Below, in pieces: positions 33,648 to 44,660 of a stretch of DNA of 64,000 nt (its first letter is position 1; each line of letters opens with the position of its first letter). The DNA comes from Pluralibacter gergoviae ATCC 33028 = NBRC 105706 (GTDB lineage Bacteria; Pseudomonadota; Gammaproteobacteria; Enterobacterales; Enterobacteriaceae): NCBI RefSeq assembly GCF_001598855.1, contig NZ_BCZS01000021.1, forward strand, positions 18,898-82,897, read 5' to 3'. Made by a program: the position numbers and the translations under genes. A model generated the notes under the pieces. It saw only the letters and a list, made by a program, of their open reading frames with translations. It searched no databases and was not told the origin of the DNA.

Positions 33648-35021
33648 TTAGCGCGACGCCCGCGCCAGGATCGTCACCGACGGCTGGCGCTGAATGTAGC
33701 GCATCCGCAGCATCATCAGAATCGCCGCGCAGGTCAGGCCGATAATAAAGCCGGTCCAGAAGCCTGCGGGGCCCATGCGCGGCACCACCAGGTCGGTGAG
33801 CGCCAGAATATAGCCGCTCGGCAGCCCCAGCACCCAGTAGGCGGTGAAGGTAATGAAGAAGATCGAACGCGTGTCCTTATAGCCGCGCAGGATGCCGCTG
33901 CCCACCACCTGAATCGAATCGGAGATTTGATACAGTCCGGCCAGCAGCATCAGCTGCGAGGCGAGGGCAACCACCTGCGGGTTCTCGTTGTAGAGCATGG
34001 CGATGTGCTCGCGCAGCGCCACGGTAAAGATAGCGGTCAGTATCGCCATGCAGACAGCGACCCCCAGACCGGTGCGCGCGGCGGTCTGGGCCTCCAGCGT
34101 TGACCCCTGACCCAGCCGGAAGCCGACGCGGATGGTTACCGCCGCACCCAGCGACATCGGCAGAACGAACATCAGCGAGCTGAAGTTGAGGGCTATCTGG
34201 TGTCCCGCCACATCGACAATGCCCAGCGGCGACACCAGCAGTGCCACGACCGCAAACAGCGTCACTTCGAAAAACAGCGCCAGAGCGATAGGCAGGCCGA
34301 GCTGCACCAGGCGTTTCATTACCGCAAAATCAGGCCTGCGGGAGGCCTCCTGCGGGCGGATATCGCGCATGGAGCGGGCGCGCCTGACGTAGGAGAGCAT
34401 GGCAATAAACATCACCCAGTACACCGCCGCCGTCGCCACGCCGCAGCCGACGCCGCCGAGGCGGGGCATACCGAAGTGGCCGTAGATAAAGATGTAGTTA
34501 ACCGGAATATTCACCAGCAGGCCGAGAAAGCCCATCACCATCCCCGGCTTGGTTTTCGCCAGCCCCTCGCACTGGTTGCGCGCCACCTGAAAGCAGAGAT
34601 AGCCCGGCGCGCCCCACAGCAGGCAGCGCAGGTAGCGCACGGCGATATCCGCCAGCTCCGGGTCGATGTCGTGCATTGAGCGGATGATATAGCCCGCGTT
34701 CCACAGCACCACCATCACCAGCACGGAGACAATAGACGCCAGCCAGAAGCCCTGGCACACCTGATGGGCGATGCGGTCGCGGCGCCCGGAGCCGTTAAGC
34801 TGGGCGACCACCGGCGTGAGGGCCAGCAGCAGGCCGTGGCCAAACAGGATGGCCGGCAGCCAGATAGAGGTGCCGATGGCGACGGCGGCCATGTCGGTTG
34901 CGCTGTAGCCGCCCGCCATGACCGTATCGACGAAGCCCATCGCCGTCTGGGCGATCTGCGCAAAGATCACCGGAATAGCCAGCGCAAGGAGCTGGCGCGC
35001 TTCAATAACGTACTTTTGCAC
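33648..35021 (-). CDS. mdtK: MATE multidrug efflux pump MdtK (NorM/YdhE)
   Basis: 457-residue MATE transporter, the E. coli length, with twelve membrane segments in two similar halves. It starts [20 protein letters not shown] and exports fluoroquinolones and cationic dyes using the sodium or proton gradient. Its place divergent from ribE is the E. coli arrangement. E. coli has ydhQ between mdtK and the tRNA-Val genes; here the permease/PLP cluster is there instead. Confidence 0.95.
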   Translation of the reverse strand: MQKYVIEARQLLALAIPVIFAQIAQTAMGFVDTVMAGGYSATDMAAVAIGTSIWLPAILFGHGLLLALTPVVAQLNGSGRRDRIAHQVCQGFWLASIVSVLVMVVLWNAGYIIRSMHDIDPELADIAVRYLRCLLWGAPGYLCFQVARNQCEGLAKTKPGMVMGFLGLLVNIPVNYIFIYGHFGMPRLGGVGCGVATAAVYWVMFIAMLSYVRRARSMRDIRPQEASRRPDFAVMKRLVQLGLPIALALFFEVTLFAVVALLVSPLGIVDVAGHQIALNFSSLMFVLPMSLGAAVTIRVGFRLGQGSTLEAQTAARTGLGVAVCMAILTAIFTVALREHIAMLYNENPQVVALASQLMLLAGLYQISDSIQVVGSGILRGYKDTRSIFFITFTAYWVLGLPSGYILALTDLVVPRMGPAGFWTGFIIGLTCAAILMMLRMRYIQRQPSVTILARASR

Positions 35022-35302
35022 GTAAACACCTATTTTGTTTGCATCTCGTTATTCGCCGGTTACGCCGGGGCGCGATATACGGGTGCAGCGTTATTGTTGA
35101 AGAGACTAAAAAAGCCGCCTTTACTGGCAGCAAGAAGAAAGAATCGGGGAAATTTGCCTATATTGTAGCGACTAATGGCTATTTAGCCAGCCAAAAAGTG
35201 GCACGTGATGCGGGCAGGTGGCAACAGATCCTGGCTCCTGCTATTGTGCGGAGTATAAAAGGCGGGATGGTTCCGCCCGGATGTTCAACAGGAGTTAATG
35301 AT
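35022..35302. promoter_or_regulatory. mdtK-ribE divergent intergenic region
   Basis: 281 bases between divergent genes with no gene I can support. A hairpin GGCGGGA-TGG-TTCCGCC lies near 35260-35278, close to the ribE ribosome site. I do not see the conserved FMN riboswitch sequence blocks; in E. coli the riboswitch is at ribB. Confidence 0.4.
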
Positions 35303-35950
35303 ATGTTTACTGGTATCGTGCAGGGCACGGCGAAAATCGTGTCCGTTGATGAAAAGCCTAACTTTCGCACCCACGTGATCGAAATGCCGGCAGATATGCT
35401 GGACGGCATTGAAACCGGTGCCTCGGTGGCCCACAACGGCTGCTGCCTGACGGTGACCGACATTGACGGTAGCCGCGTCAGCTTCGATTTAATGAAAGAG
35501 ACGCTGCGCATTACTAACCTCGGCGAACTGGCGGAAGGCGACGTGGTGAACGTGGAGCGCGCCGCGCGCTTCAGCGATGAGATTGGCGGCCATCTGATGT
35601 CCGGGCATATCATGACCACGGCGGAGGTGGCAAAAATCGTTACTTCGGAAAATAACCGCCAGATCTGGTTCAAGGTCCAGGACCCGTCGCTGATGAAATA
35701 CATCCTCTATAAAGGATTTATCGGCATCGACGGCATCAGCCTGACCGTAGGGGAGGTGACCCCTACGCGGTTTTGCGTGCACCTGATCCCGGAAACAATC
35801 CAGCGCACCACGCTCGGCGCGAAAAAGCTTGGCGCGAAGGTGAATATTGAAATTGACCCGCAGACGCAGGCGGTGGTTGATACCGTTGAGCGCGTGCTGG
35901 CGGCGAAAGAGGCCGAGGCCGTTCGGCTTGCTCAGGAGGCCGCTGAGTAA
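35303..35950 (+). CDS. ribE: Riboflavin synthase alpha chain
   Basis: 215-residue riboflavin synthase (also called ribC in E. coli): dismutation of two 6,7-dimethyl-8-ribityllumazines to riboflavin. Two tandem lumazine-binding barrels: residues about 1-97 starting [15 protein letters not shown], and about 98-195 with [15 protein letters not shown] and [15 protein letters not shown]. Start is ATG 35303 with AGGAG upstream; a reading frame open to 35039 has no family support. Convergent with cfa across a shared terminator. Confidence 0.95.
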   Translation: MFTGIVQGTAKIVSVDEKPNFRTHVIEMPADMLDGIETGASVAHNGCCLTVTDIDGSRVSFDLMKETLRITNLGELAEGDVVNVERAARFSDEIGGHLMSGHIMTTAEVAKIVTSENNRQIWFKVQDPSLMKYILYKGFIGIDGISLTVGEVTPTRFCVHLIPETIQRTTLGAKKLGAKVNIEIDPQTQAVVDTVERVLAAKEAEAVRLAQEAAE

Positions 35951-35960
35951 AGGCGATAAA

Positions 35961-35988
35961 AAAAACCCCGGGGTCCGGGGTTTTTTTA
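35961..35988. terminator. ribE/cfa bidirectional terminator
   Basis: Arms AAAAACCCCGG (35961-35971) and CCGGGGTTTTT (35975-35985), three-base loop, T-run continuing to 35987. Serves ribE and, from the other strand, cfa. Confidence 0.92.
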
Positions 35989-37137
35989 TTAGCGAGCGAC
36001 CCGCAGACCGCCGCTGATGCCGCGCGAGAAAACCACCTGCCAGAGGTGAATATCGCGGGCGCGGAAGGCCCCGGCGCAGGCGTTCAGATAGTAGACGAAC
36101 ATCCGCTTAAAGCGTTCGCTGTAGTTGTCGGCAATTTCCGGCCAGCTTTGCAAGAAGCGCGTCAGCCAGGCCATCAGCGTGGTGTCGTAATCCGCGCCGA
36201 TATTGTGCCAGTCCTCCATCACAAAATGGGGTTCGCTGGCGATGGCGATATGGCGTACTGACGGCAGGCAGCCGTTGGGGAAAATATATTTATTGATCCA
36301 CGGATCGACATTATCGTCCGTTTTTTTCGAACCGATGGTGTGCAGCAGAAAGAGGCCGTCTGGCTTAAGGTTGCGATCAACGACATCAAAGTAGGTGGCG
36401 TAATTCTTAGGCCCGACGTGCTCGAACATGCCGACAGAAACGATGCGGTCAAACTGCTCGTTAAGATCGCGATAGTCCTGCAGCAGAATTTTGACATCAA
36501 GCCCTTCACAGCGCTGCTGGGCAAGCTTCTGCTGCTCTGCTGAGATGGTTACACCTTCGACGCTGACGCCGTAATTTTTTGCCATGTAGTACGCCAGCCC
36601 GCCCCAGCCGCAGCCGATATCCAGTACCCGCATACCCGGGGCCAGCTGCAGTTTGCGGCAAATCAGATCGAGTTTGGCTTCCTGAGCCTGTTCGAGCGTT
36701 TGCGCATCTTTCCAGTAGGCGCAGGAGTACTGCATATAAGGGTCGAGCATGCGGGTAAAGAGATCGTTACCGAGATCGTAGTGCTCTTTACCGACAATCC
36801 ACGCGCGCTTTTTGCTCTGCAAATTGAAAATCCGCGCGCTGGCAATGCGCAGGGTATCTTTCAGATGATGCGGCAGCTGATCTTCAAGACCGGCGCGCAG
36901 GACCTTCTGGAAAAAGATATCCAGTCGTTCACACTCCCACCAGCCGTCCATGTAGCTCTCTCCCAGCCCGAGAGAACCCTCCTGCAGTACGCGCTTAAAA
37001 AAAAGCGGATTCTTGACCTGAATATCTGAAGGCGCCGGACCGTTGATGGTGATACCGGCGCGATTTAGCATTTCACTGGCTATTCGATACCAGTCGTCGT
37101 TAGGGACATTTACTTCTTCTATACACGATGAGCTCAT
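35989..37137 (-). CDS. cfa: Cyclopropane-fatty-acyl-phospholipid synthase
   Basis: 382-residue SAM-dependent enzyme that adds a methylene bridge to unsaturated acyl chains of membrane phospholipids on entry to stationary phase and in acid. The SAM-binding motif VLDIGCGWGGLAYYMA and the upstream YMQYSCAYW active-site segment are intact. The ATG at 37137 gives MSSSCIEEVNVPNDDWY as in E. coli. The 37138-37432 gap upstream should hold the cfa promoters and the long leader targeted by small RNAs in E. coli, but I see no gene in it. Confidence 0.96.
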   Translation of the reverse strand: MSSSCIEEVNVPNDDWYRIASEMLNRAGITINGPAPSDIQVKNPLFFKRVLQEGSLGLGESYMDGWWECERLDIFFQKVLRAGLEDQLPHHLKDTLRIASARIFNLQSKKRAWIVGKEHYDLGNDLFTRMLDPYMQYSCAYWKDAQTLEQAQEAKLDLICRKLQLAPGMRVLDIGCGWGGLAYYMAKNYGVSVEGVTISAEQQKLAQQRCEGLDVKILLQDYRDLNEQFDRIVSVGMFEHVGPKNYATYFDVVDRNLKPDGLFLLHTIGSKKTDDNVDPWINKYIFPNGCLPSVRHIAIASEPHFVMEDWHNIGADYDTTLMAWLTRFLQSWPEIADNYSERFKRMFVYYLNACAGAFRARDIHLWQVVFSRGISGGLRVAR

Positions 37138-37432
37138 AGCTTCTCCATCACGCGCTTGCGATCAGAACCTTAATTAGCGTAGACGCTTTTTGGAAATTGC
37201 GAGAGACATCACGGATTTCCGCGAGTATCGCAATCCGACGTTGAACAGAGGAAGGAGCAACCCTTACCGAAGGTCGTCCATGAAAATACAGCAGCCGTCC
37301 GGACTGCCGTTAATAGCTAATATTTATGATAATTATTTGAAGCCTGGATCAGTATAGGCCTCAAAAATGTGTGCTTCAACTGAAAAATCTTAGCATGCTA
37401 ATCACCAACCATTCACATAGTCTCTGACGACA

Positions 37433-38626
37433 CTAAGTATGCGATATTTTGCCTTCACCTGCGGGTGCTTCAGCCCTGGCGTCGCGCTGCATGCGGTAGC
37501 CCCAGCCGGCGAGCAGCGTCGTCGCCAGCATTACGCCGGTGGTGGTAAGCAGCGCGTTTGCGACCAGCGTCGAGACCACCAGGCTTGCGACGAAGCACAG
37601 GCCGAGCTGCAGCGTATTCTGCAGGGCCGCCGCGCGGCCTGTCGCCTGCGGAAAAGGGCGCAGGGCCTGAGCGACGACGATCGGGTAAATGGCGCCGTTG
37701 GCCATCGCCATCACGCAGAACGGCGCCAGCAGCGCCGTCAGGCTACCGTCAAACAGCCGCCCGGCGGCGAAGGTCGCGGCGACGCTGGCGCTGAAGGCGA
37801 GCAGCAGCCACGGCAGCATCTGCTGTCCCTGCCAGCGCTGCAGCGCCGCCCGGCAGCCGTAGCCGCCAACCAGGAACGCGATAGTCTGGGGAATATAGCT
37901 CAGGCCAATCGCCGTCGGACCGTAGCCCATGGCGTCGAGAATAAACGGCGAGCCGGTCAGCCAGGCAAAAAAGCTGGCCGAGCAGGCGGCGTACATCAGC
38001 ACGTTGCCCCGGTAGCCGCGCGAGCGCAGCAGCGTCGCGAAGTTGAGCGTCTGCGTACTCGTCTGCACATTGCGCGCGACGGGCTTCAGGCGCAGAGCGG
38101 GGATCATCAGCAGCAGGGTGATGGCAAACAGCACCGCAAAAATGGCCTGCCACGCGAAATGATGCAGCAGCCAGCTGCCGAGCAGCGGCGCCAGGGCGGG
38201 GGAGAGGCCGACCAGCGGCATGATGGTGGCGAAGATGCGGTTGACCCGATGCGCCGGGTAGTAATCGGTCACCAGCGTCTGCCAGATAACGGTCGCGGCG
38301 CAGACGCCAATCGCCTGTATAAAACGCAGCGCCAGCAGGCTGGCGGCATCCCGCACCCACAGCATGCCGAGCGACGCGGCGGCAAACAGGGCGAGGCCGG
38401 TAAGCAGTACCGGCCTGCGGCCGTAGCGATCCGACAGCGGCCCCCATGCCAGCTGCGCAACGGCGAAACCCGCCAGAAACAGGCTCAGGCTGGCGCTAAT
38501 GGCGGCGGCGGGCGCATTTAAGTCTTGCTGTATGGCGGCGAAGGCCGGCAGGTACATGTCGGTTGCCAGAAATCCCAGCACGCTCAGGCCCGCCAGCCAG
38601 CATAAAAAACCTCTTCCTGGTTGCAT
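37433..38626 (-). CDS. punC: MFS transporter PunC (YdhC, Bcr/CflA family)
   Basis: 397-residue twelve-segment MFS exporter-like protein ([19 protein letters not shown], then [14 protein letters not shown] motif A). E. coli YdhC was renamed PunC, a purine nucleoside transporter controlled by PunR, encoded divergently as here. The C-terminus is hydrophilic ([15 protein letters not shown]). Placement between cfa and punR is the same as in E. coli. Confidence 0.88.
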   Translation of the reverse strand: MQPGRGFLCWLAGLSVLGFLATDMYLPAFAAIQQDLNAPAAAISASLSLFLAGFAVAQLAWGPLSDRYGRRPVLLTGLALFAAASLGMLWVRDAASLLALRFIQAIGVCAATVIWQTLVTDYYPAHRVNRIFATIMPLVGLSPALAPLLGSWLLHHFAWQAIFAVLFAITLLLMIPALRLKPVARNVQTSTQTLNFATLLRSRGYRGNVLMYAACSASFFAWLTGSPFILDAMGYGPTAIGLSYIPQTIAFLVGGYGCRAALQRWQGQQMLPWLLLAFSASVAATFAAGRLFDGSLTALLAPFCVMAMANGAIYPIVVAQALRPFPQATGRAAALQNTLQLGLCFVASLVVSTLVANALLTTTGVMLATTLLAGWGYRMQRDARAEAPAGEGKISHT

Positions 38627-38740
38627 ATCACGTCTCTTTTATTAAATGCAGGTGTTCAGGCAGCAGAGTGTAGGGAGTGCAATGCCGGTTGTGAAACGCT
38701 AATATTTGCGTACTGATTTCAAATTTTTTGCAGGCAGACT

Positions 38741-39673
38741 ATGTGGTCCGAATATTCGCTGGAAGTGGTGGATGCCGTCGCCCGCTGCGGCAGCTTTAGC
38801 GCCGCAGCCCAGGAGCTGCACCGCGTGCCTTCTGCGGTCAGCTATACCGTGCGTCAGCTTGAAGAGTGGCTGGCGGTGCCGCTGTTCGAGCGGCGACACC
38901 GCGACGTGGAGCTGACCGAAGCCGGGGCGTGGTTTCTCAAGGAGGGGCGATCTGTTATCAAAAAAATGCAGATCACCCGCCAGCAGTGCCAGCAGATCGC
39001 CAACGGCTGGCGCAGCAGCCTGGCGATTGCGGTCGATAACATCGTGCGTCCGGAGCGCACCCGGCAGATGATCGTCGATTTTTACCGCCATTTTGACGAC
39101 GTTGAACTGTGCGTCTTCCAGGAGGTGTTTAACGGCGTCTGGGACGCGCTGTCGGACGGACGCGTCGAGCTGGCGATCGGCGCCACCAAGGCGATTCCGG
39201 TCGGCGGCCGCTACGCTTTTCGCGACATGGGCATGCTCAGCTGGCGCTGCGTGGTCTCGGCCCGGCATCCGCTGGCCGGGATGACGGGACCGCTTTCAGA
39301 CGACGTGCTGCGCAACTGGCCCTCTCTGGTGCGGGAAGATACCTCGCGCTCGCTGCCCAAGCGCATCACCTGGCTGCTGGACAATCAGCGAAAGCTGGTT
39401 GTGCCGGACTGGGAAGCCTCGGCCACCTGCATTTCAGCCGGGCTGTGCGCCGGCATGGTGCCCTCGCACTTTGCCCGGCCGTGGCTGGACAGCGGCGAGT
39501 GGGTCGCGCTGGAGCTGGAGAATCCGTTTCCGCAGGCCGCCTGCTGCCTCACGTGGCAGCAAAACGACATGTCGCCGGCGCTGCGCTGGCTGCTGGACTA
39601 TCTTGGCGATAGCGAAACGCTGAACCGGGAGTGGCTGCAGGAGCCGACGGCGTCGGCTCCTCAGAGGCATTAG
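38741..39673 (+). CDS. punR: LysR-family regulator PunR (YdhB)
   Basis: 310-residue LysR regulator; w[23 protein letters not shown] followed by [26 protein letters not shown]. In E. coli PunR activates the divergent punC in response to purine nucleosides. The shared promoter region is 38627-38740. The last four bases overlap the convergent purR stop. Confidence 0.9.
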   Translation: MWSEYSLEVVDAVARCGSFSAAAQELHRVPSAVSYTVRQLEEWLAVPLFERRHRDVELTEAGAWFLKEGRSVIKKMQITRQQCQQIANGWRSSLAIAVDNIVRPERTRQMIVDFYRHFDDVELCVFQEVFNGVWDALSDGRVELAIGATKAIPVGGRYAFRDMGMLSWRCVVSARHPLAGMTGPLSDDVLRNWPSLVREDTSRSLPKRITWLLDNQRKLVVPDWEASATCISAGLCAGMVPSHFARPWLDSGEWVALELENPFPQAACCLTWQQNDMSPALRWLLDYLGDSETLNREWLQEPTASAPQRH

Positions 39674-40695
39674 CGGCGGTAGTCGCGGAACGGACCGTCC
39701 GCCACCGAGCGGCGCTCGATAAGGCGCGGGTGGACTTCAATCGACTGCGGATCTTCGCGCTTGCTGACAATGCGATCGAGCAGCATATTGAACGCGGCTT
39801 CCCCCAGCGAGTCCTTCGGCTGATGAATGGTGGTCAGGGACGGCGTGAAGTAGCGGGCGTTGCGCACGTTATCATAGCCAATGACCGAAATATCCTGCGG
39901 CACGCGCAGCCCCATTTCATCGGCGGCGCACAGGGCGCCCATCGCCATAATATCGCCGCCGCAGAACACGGCGGTAGGGCGGTGGGGCTGGGTGAGAATT
40001 TGCTGCATGGCGCGGTAGCCGGACTCCGGCTCGAAGTCGCCCTGCACGATCCAGTTCTCGGGCACGTTGATTCTGGTCTCTTCCATCGCCTTCATAAAGC
40101 CCGCCAGCCGTCCGGCGCCGGTGTTGCGCTCCAGCGGCCCCGGAATGACCCCGATCTCGCGGTGGCCGCGCTCAATCAGGTAGCGACCGGCCATGTAGCC
40201 GCCCTGGAAAGCGTTATCAATCACTGAGTCGGTAAAGTCGGCCTTCGATTCGCCCCAGTCCATCACCACCATCGGGATATGGCGATACTCCTCAAGCATA
40301 TCCAGCACCGGCTGCGGATATTCCGAGCACATCACCAGCATGCCGTCGACGCGCTTCTGGGCCATCATCGACAGATAGGCGCGCTGTTTTTCAATATTGT
40401 TCCACGCGTTGCCGAGGATCAGGGTATAGCCCTTCTGAAAGCAGTTTTTTTCAACGGCTTCGATAATTTCCGCAAAATAGGCCGCTTCGCTGCTGGTGGC
40501 CAGTAGGCCGATGGTTTTGGTGTGATTGACTTTCAGGCTGCGCGCGACGGCGCTGGGGGAGTAGTGCAGCTCTTTAATGGCCGCCCACACCGCATTGCGG
40601 GTATCTTCCGCCACGAAGCGGGTTTTGTTAATTACGTGTGATACGGTTGTAGTGGAAACGTTTGCGCGCTTCGCTACATCTTTAATTGTTGCCAT
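39670..40695 (-). CDS. purR: Purine repressor PurR (LacI family)
   Basis: 341-residue LacI-type repressor identical in layout to E. coli PurR: helix-turn-helix [20 protein letters not shown], hinge helix ([15 protein letters not shown]), then a corepressor domain binding hypoxanthine/guanine ([20 protein letters not shown]). It represses purine synthesis genes. A PurR operator lies 43-58 bases upstream, consistent with autoregulation. Confidence 0.97.
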   Translation of the reverse strand: MATIKDVAKRANVSTTTVSHVINKTRFVAEDTRNAVWAAIKELHYSPSAVARSLKVNHTKTIGLLATSSEAAYFAEIIEAVEKNCFQKGYTLILGNAWNNIEKQRAYLSMMAQKRVDGMLVMCSEYPQPVLDMLEEYRHIPMVVMDWGESKADFTDSVIDNAFQGGYMAGRYLIERGHREIGVIPGPLERNTGAGRLAGFMKAMEETRINVPENWIVQGDFEPESGYRAMQQILTQPHRPTAVFCGGDIMAMGALCAADEMGLRVPQDISVIGYDNVRNARYFTPSLTTIHQPKDSLGEAAFNMLLDRIVSKREDPQSIEVHPRLIERRSVADGPFRDYRR

Positions 40696-40737
40696 TCGAT
40701 CTCACTCCAGACCCTTTCCTTACGCCTGACCACGCGC

Positions 40738-40753
40738 ACGTAAACGTTTGCCT
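40738..40753. promoter_or_regulatory. PurR operator before purR
   Basis: ACGTAAACGTTTGCCT fits the PurR consensus ANGCAAACGTTTNCNT with one mismatch and keeps the central AAACGTTT palindrome. E. coli purR has autoregulatory operators at the same locus. The remainder of the 40696-40998 gap is the purR/cydH promoter area without a further gene. Confidence 0.82.
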
Positions 40754-40998
40754 TCACACACCCCGCACAACGGTTTTACGGTTGCGGTACGCCGGGAAAA
40801 TGACACAGGACGACAGGAGGGGGTCAATGGCTGGTACGCTTTCAAATTAGCGTGGAATTTTGTCTGATTCTGAGGGAAAGGGGAAGAGAAAATTCTTCGC
40901 CGGGTGAAAACCAGCAATATTTTTGCATATTTTTTCGCAGACTTGTGCAAAAATGAGCAAGCTCACTTTTGATGTGGGGATTACAAGGAGAAAAATTG

Positions 40999-41088
40999 AT
41001 GAGTACCGATCTGAAGTTCTCACTGATGACGACCGTTATTGCTTTGGGCCTGATTGTCGCCACCGGTCTGACTGCCGTCCTGCATTAA
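40999..41088 (+). CDS. cydH: CydH (YnhF), small subunit of cytochrome bd-I oxidase
   Basis: 29-residue single-pass membrane protein, MSTDLKFSLMTTVIALGLIV... ending in TAVLH, differing from E. coli YnhF/CydH by a few residues. CydH is a small accessory subunit that blocks an oxygen channel in cytochrome bd-I. AAGGAG lies eight bases before the ATG, and it stands between purR and ydhP as in E. coli. The rest of the bd-I operon is elsewhere on the chromosome. Confidence 0.92.
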   Translation: MSTDLKFSLMTTVIALGLIVATGLTAVLH

Positions 41089-41251
41089 TCAAGACGAGGG
41101 AGCCCGTCTCCCTCCGTTTTGCCCGCTATTATTCCCATTCCCGCAATAAACTTTTGTCATTTCTGTAACTTTCGTTTTTTTGTGATTAATGTCATGCTTT
41201 TGGCCTTCTGCTGTTTTTCCATCACCGCGTGATGGCTTCCGGAGCAATGAC

Positions 41252-42421
41252 ATGAAAATCAACTTTCCTTTACTGGCGCTTGCCGTGGGCGCCTTCGGCA
41301 TTGGTACGACCGAATTTTCGCCGATGGGGCTGCTGCCGGTTATCGCCAGAGGCGTCGATGTCTCTATCCCCGCCGCCGGTATGCTGATTAGCGCCTATGC
41401 GATAGGCGTGATGGTCGGGGCGCCGCTGATGACCCTGCTGCTGTCGCACCGGGCCAGGCGCAGCGCGCTGGTGTTCCTGATGGCCATCTTCACCGTCGGT
41501 AACGTCCTCTCGGCCATGGCGCCGGACTATACTCTGCTGCTGCTGTCGCGGATTGTCACCAGCCTGTGCCACGGCGCGTTCTTCGGGCTGGGATCGGTGG
41601 TGGCCGCAAGCGTAGTGCCGAAGCATAAGCAGGCAAGCGCGGTGGCGACCATGTTTATGGGGCTGACCATCGCCAATATCGGCGGCGTGCCTGCCGCGAC
41701 CTGGATGGGAGAGACCATCGGCTGGCGGATGTCGTTTCTCGCCACCGCCTGTCTGGGCGTCGTGGCAATGCTGGGCCTGTGGTTCTCGCTGCCGCAGGGC
41801 AGCAGCGGCGAGCGTCCTGACGTCAGGCGCGAGCTCTCCGTGCTGGTGCGTCCGCAGGTGCTGACGGCGCTGTTAACGACGGTGCTGGGCGCGGGGGCGA
41901 TGTTTACGCTCTACACCTACATCGCGCCGGTGCTGCACACTGTCACCGGCGCCTCGCCGCTGTTCGTGACCAGTATGCTGATCCTGATCGGCGTCGGCTT
42001 TTCCATCGGCAACTATCTGGGCGGTAAGTTTGCCGACCGGTCGGTGGTCGGTACGCTGAAAGGCTTCCTGCTGCTGCTGATGGCTATCATGGCCGCCATT
42101 CCGTGGCTGGCGCAGACCCACGCCGGCGCGGCGCTAAGTATGCTGGTGTGGGGCGCGGCCACCTTCGCGGTGATCCCGCCTTTGCAGATGCGGGTGATGC
42201 GCGTGGCGCACGAAGCGCCGGGACTGTCGTCGTCGGTCAATATTGGGGCGTTTAATCTGGGCAACGCGCTCGGGGCCGCGGCGGGTGGAGCGGTTATCTC
42301 CGGCGGGTTGGGCTACGGCTTTGTACCTGTCATGGGGGCGATTATTGCCGGGCTGGGTCTGCTGCTGGTGCTGGCGAGCGGGCGGCGGCAGGAGGAGTGC
42401 GCCTGCGCTGATAATGGCTAA
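41252..42421 (+). CDS. ydhP: MFS transporter YdhP (DHA1 family)
   Basis: 389-residue twelve-segment MFS protein, the E. coli YdhP length, beginning MKINFPLLALAVGAFGIGTT and FSPMGLLPVIARG, typical of the AraJ/PbuE-like drug:H+ antiporter subgroup. ATG 41252 has GGAG upstream; the frame open to 41189 adds a non-membrane tail. Role in E. coli is not firmly established. A hairpin follows its stop. Confidence 0.9.
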   Translation: MKINFPLLALAVGAFGIGTTEFSPMGLLPVIARGVDVSIPAAGMLISAYAIGVMVGAPLMTLLLSHRARRSALVFLMAIFTVGNVLSAMAPDYTLLLLSRIVTSLCHGAFFGLGSVVAASVVPKHKQASAVATMFMGLTIANIGGVPAATWMGETIGWRMSFLATACLGVVAMLGLWFSLPQGSSGERPDVRRELSVLVRPQVLTALLTTVLGAGAMFTLYTYIAPVLHTVTGASPLFVTSMLILIGVGFSIGNYLGGKFADRSVVGTLKGFLLLLMAIMAAIPWLAQTHAGAALSMLVWGAATFAVIPPLQMRVMRVAHEAPGLSSSVNIGAFNLGNALGAAAGGAVISGGLGYGFVPVMGAIIAGLGLLLVLASGRRQEECACADNG

Positions 42422-42423
42422 AG

Positions 42424-42445
42424 GTCCGGCGGTGGGCCGCCGGAC
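42424..42445. terminator. Hairpin between ydhP and sodB
   Basis: Perfect nine-base arms GTCCGGCGG (42424-42432) and CCGCCGGAC (42437-42445) with a TGGG loop between the convergent ydhP and sodB stops. T-runs are weak on both sides, so termination is probable but not certain. Confidence 0.6.
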
Positions 42446-42454
42446 GGCAGGGCT

Positions 42455-43036
42455 TTACGCCGCCAGGTTTTTGGCGACAAATTCCCAGTTTACCAGCGCC
42501 CAGAAGTGCTCCAGATAGTTCGGACGGGCGTTGCGGTAATCGATGTAGTAAGCGTGCTCCCACACGTCAACGGTCAGCAGCGGCGTTGCGTCGGTCGTCA
42601 GCGGCGTGCCCGCGTTGGACGTTGACACAATGGCCAGCTTACCGTCGGCCTTCTTCACAAGCCAGGTCCAACCGGAGCCGAAATTTTTGCTGGCGGCGTC
42701 GGTGAACTGGGTTCTGAATTCGGCGAAGCTGCCGAAGCTGGCGTTGATTGCTTCCGCGACGGCGCCTTTCGGTTCGCCGCCCGCATTCGGCGCCAGGCAG
42801 TGCCAGTAGAAGGTGTGGTTCCAGACCTGGGCGGCGTTATTGAAGATCCCGCCTTCGGCGCTGCGGATGATTTCTTCCAGCGTTTTACCTTCAAAGGCGC
42901 TGCCCTTCACCAGGTTGTTAAGGTTGGTGACGTAGCTCTGGTGGTGTTTGCCATAGTGGTACTCCAGCGTCTCAGCAGAGATGTGCGGCGCGAGGGCGTC
43001 TTTGGCATACGGTAGTGCAGGTAGTTCAAACGACAT
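42455..43036 (-). CDS. sodB: Iron superoxide dismutase
   Basis: 193-residue FeSOD, the E. coli length. Cytoplasmic dismutation of superoxide to peroxide and oxygen. Metal ligands are in their usual contexts: [10 protein letters not shown] (His27), NHTFYWHCL (His74), and [11 protein letters not shown] (Asp157, His161). Start ATG 43036 with GGGAG upstream. In E. coli the message is destroyed by RyhB under iron starvation; the leader here could do the same but I did not fold it. Confidence 0.97.
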   Translation of the reverse strand: MSFELPALPYAKDALAPHISAETLEYHYGKHHQSYVTNLNNLVKGSAFEGKTLEEIIRSAEGGIFNNAAQVWNHTFYWHCLAPNAGGEPKGAVAEAINASFGSFAEFRTQFTDAASKNFGSGWTWLVKKADGKLAIVSTSNAGTPLTTDATPLLTVDVWEHAYYIDYRNARPNYLEHFWALVNWEFVAKNLAA

Positions 43037-43162
43037 TGCTTTTTCTCCCTATTATTTTAATCTTCGATACTCAATAACCCTGTATTGAGTAGGGAAATGG
43101 TAGCAAATTTAGCGATAAGGCAGAAGAGGAAGTTACCCTGCCGCCGGTGCGGCAGAGCACAA

Positions 43163-43978
43163 TCAGCGAATGGTCTTAGGCGTCATTACGCGGCGGGCGC
43201 CGACGTAGTGGTTAGCCCAGTAATCTTCGCTCAGGGAGGTTATCTGGATATCGCGGCCGGTGCGCGGGGACTGAATAAATTTGCCATTGCCGACGTAGAC
43301 GCCGACGTGATCGGCCGCGCCGCGGCCGCGGGTGCGGAAGAACACCAGATCGCCGCTTTCCAGTTCAGTGCGGTTTACCGGGCGGGCATCGCGCAGGTGG
43401 TACATCTCATTGGCGGTGCGCGGAATGCGGAACTTCACCAGATCTTTATAGGCGTAATAAACCAGACCGCTGCAGTCGAAACCCGTACGCGGCGAACTGC
43501 CGCCCCAGCGGTAGGGCTTACCAAGCTGGCCCATCAGCTTATTCATCGCCGTTTTTTGCGCCTTTTGCACCCGCACCTTGTGGGCGTCGGCAATGGTCAG
43601 CGGCTGCGCCTCTTCGGCCTGCGGTTTACACCTGCGCTTATAGCCTTTGCGCACCACGCACGCGGCGGCGGCGCTTTTGAGCGCGCTGCTGTGGCTGTGT
43701 CTGGCGAGCGGGGCGGTTTTCTTCAGGGAGGCAGTACGTTTGTTTTGCGCGGCGGCTTTTCGCTTGAGGGTACTGCTTTTCTTTTTACTGGCTGTTCGGG
43801 AGGTGGATTTTGTTTTGGTGCCGGTGACTTTCTTTTTGCGGTCCGTACCCTTTGCGTTGTGCGCCTTCTGTGCGGCAGACGCACGCGACTGCTCTGACGC
43901 ATGGGCCAAAGGCGTAATAGACAACGACGTAAACAGTAAAGCACAGAGCGTGATTGAGGCTTTGTTTATCCGCGCCAC
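43163..43978 (-). CDS. mepH: Murein DD-endopeptidase MepH (YdhO)
   Basis: 271-residue NlpC/P60 endopeptidase that cuts D-Ala-mDAP crosslinks so that peptidoglycan can expand. Layout: signal peptide (LCALLFTSLSITPLAHA), a long lysine/threonine/serine-rich low-complexity linker (about 30-125), then the catalytic domain with Cys in TGFDCSGLVYYAYK, His in ADHVGVYVG and a C-terminal RRVMTPKTIR. Starts with GTG at 43978, eight bases after AGAGGA; the nearby ATG is out of frame. The 43979-44294 gap upstream has no gene I can support. Confidence 0.94.
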   Translation of the reverse strand: MARINKASITLCALLFTSLSITPLAHASEQSRASAAQKAHNAKGTDRKKKVTGTKTKSTSRTASKKKSSTLKRKAAAQNKRTASLKKTAPLARHSHSSALKSAAAACVVRKGYKRRCKPQAEEAQPLTIADAHKVRVQKAQKTAMNKLMGQLGKPYRWGGSSPRTGFDCSGLVYYAYKDLVKFRIPRTANEMYHLRDARPVNRTELESGDLVFFRTRGRGAADHVGVYVGNGKFIQSPRTGRDIQITSLSEDYWANHYVGARRVMTPKTIR

Positions 43979-44294
43979 TGAGCATTCCTCTGCAAATCAG
44001 GCAATAACGTTACGCCTGGTGGATGATTGACAAAACGCTAAGATTCTAATGCATAAAAAGCGTAGTTGTTAATAGACTTTTTGTATCTAAAAACATGTTT
44101 CTTTATTAAAGGCAAACAAATGCGATATCAAGGGTAAAAAGTGTGCGAAATCTGCCCCGCCGGGCGAGCGGGAGAAGCTATTTTTCCCCGCTGGCGTTAA
44201 AATAGAGGCTAACGAACAAAATGTTATTTTGTTACGCTAACCGGAAACGTTACACTACCGTTACCGCTATAAAAGAAGTTAAGGAAGCAAGATA

Positions 44295-44642
44295 ATGAGC
44301 GCCACTCTTGAGAAAATTCAACGTCAAATCGCAGAAAACCCGATCCTTCTCTACATGAAGGGTTCCCCGAAACTGCCGAGCTGCGGCTTCTCCGCCCAGG
44401 CGGTACAGGCACTTTCGGCCTGCGGCGAACGTTTCGCCTACGTTGATATCCTGCAAAACCCGGACATCCGCGCCGAGCTGCCGAAATACGCAAACTGGCC
44501 GACCTTCCCGCAGCTGTGGGTTGACGGCGAGCTGGTCGGCGGTTGCGATATTCTGATCGAAATGTACCAGCGCGGTGAGCTGCAGCAGCTGATTAAAGAG
44601 ACTGCGGCAAAGCACCAGGATGAAGAGCCGAAGGCAGAATAA
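44295..44642 (+). CDS. grxD: Monothiol glutaredoxin GrxD
   Basis: 115-residue monothiol glutaredoxin with the CGFS motif (PSCGFSAQA; Cys30 by codon count) and the glutathione-binding NWPTFPQLWVDGELVGG. It binds a shared [2Fe-2S] cluster and works in Fe-S trafficking with BolA-type partners. GGAAG precedes the ATG. In E. coli lhr lies next to it; here the convergent rnt follows directly. Confidence 0.96.
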   Translation: MSATLEKIQRQIAENPILLYMKGSPKLPSCGFSAQAVQALSACGERFAYVDILQNPDIRAELPKYANWPTFPQLWVDGELVGGCDILIEMYQRGELQQLIKETAAKHQDEEPKAE

Positions 44643-44660
44643 GCCTGATGCCTCAACAAA

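Noticed and set aside
35022..35302. FMN riboswitch before ribE
   Set aside because: The conserved FMN-aptamer sequence blocks are not present; the hairpin near the start is too simple.
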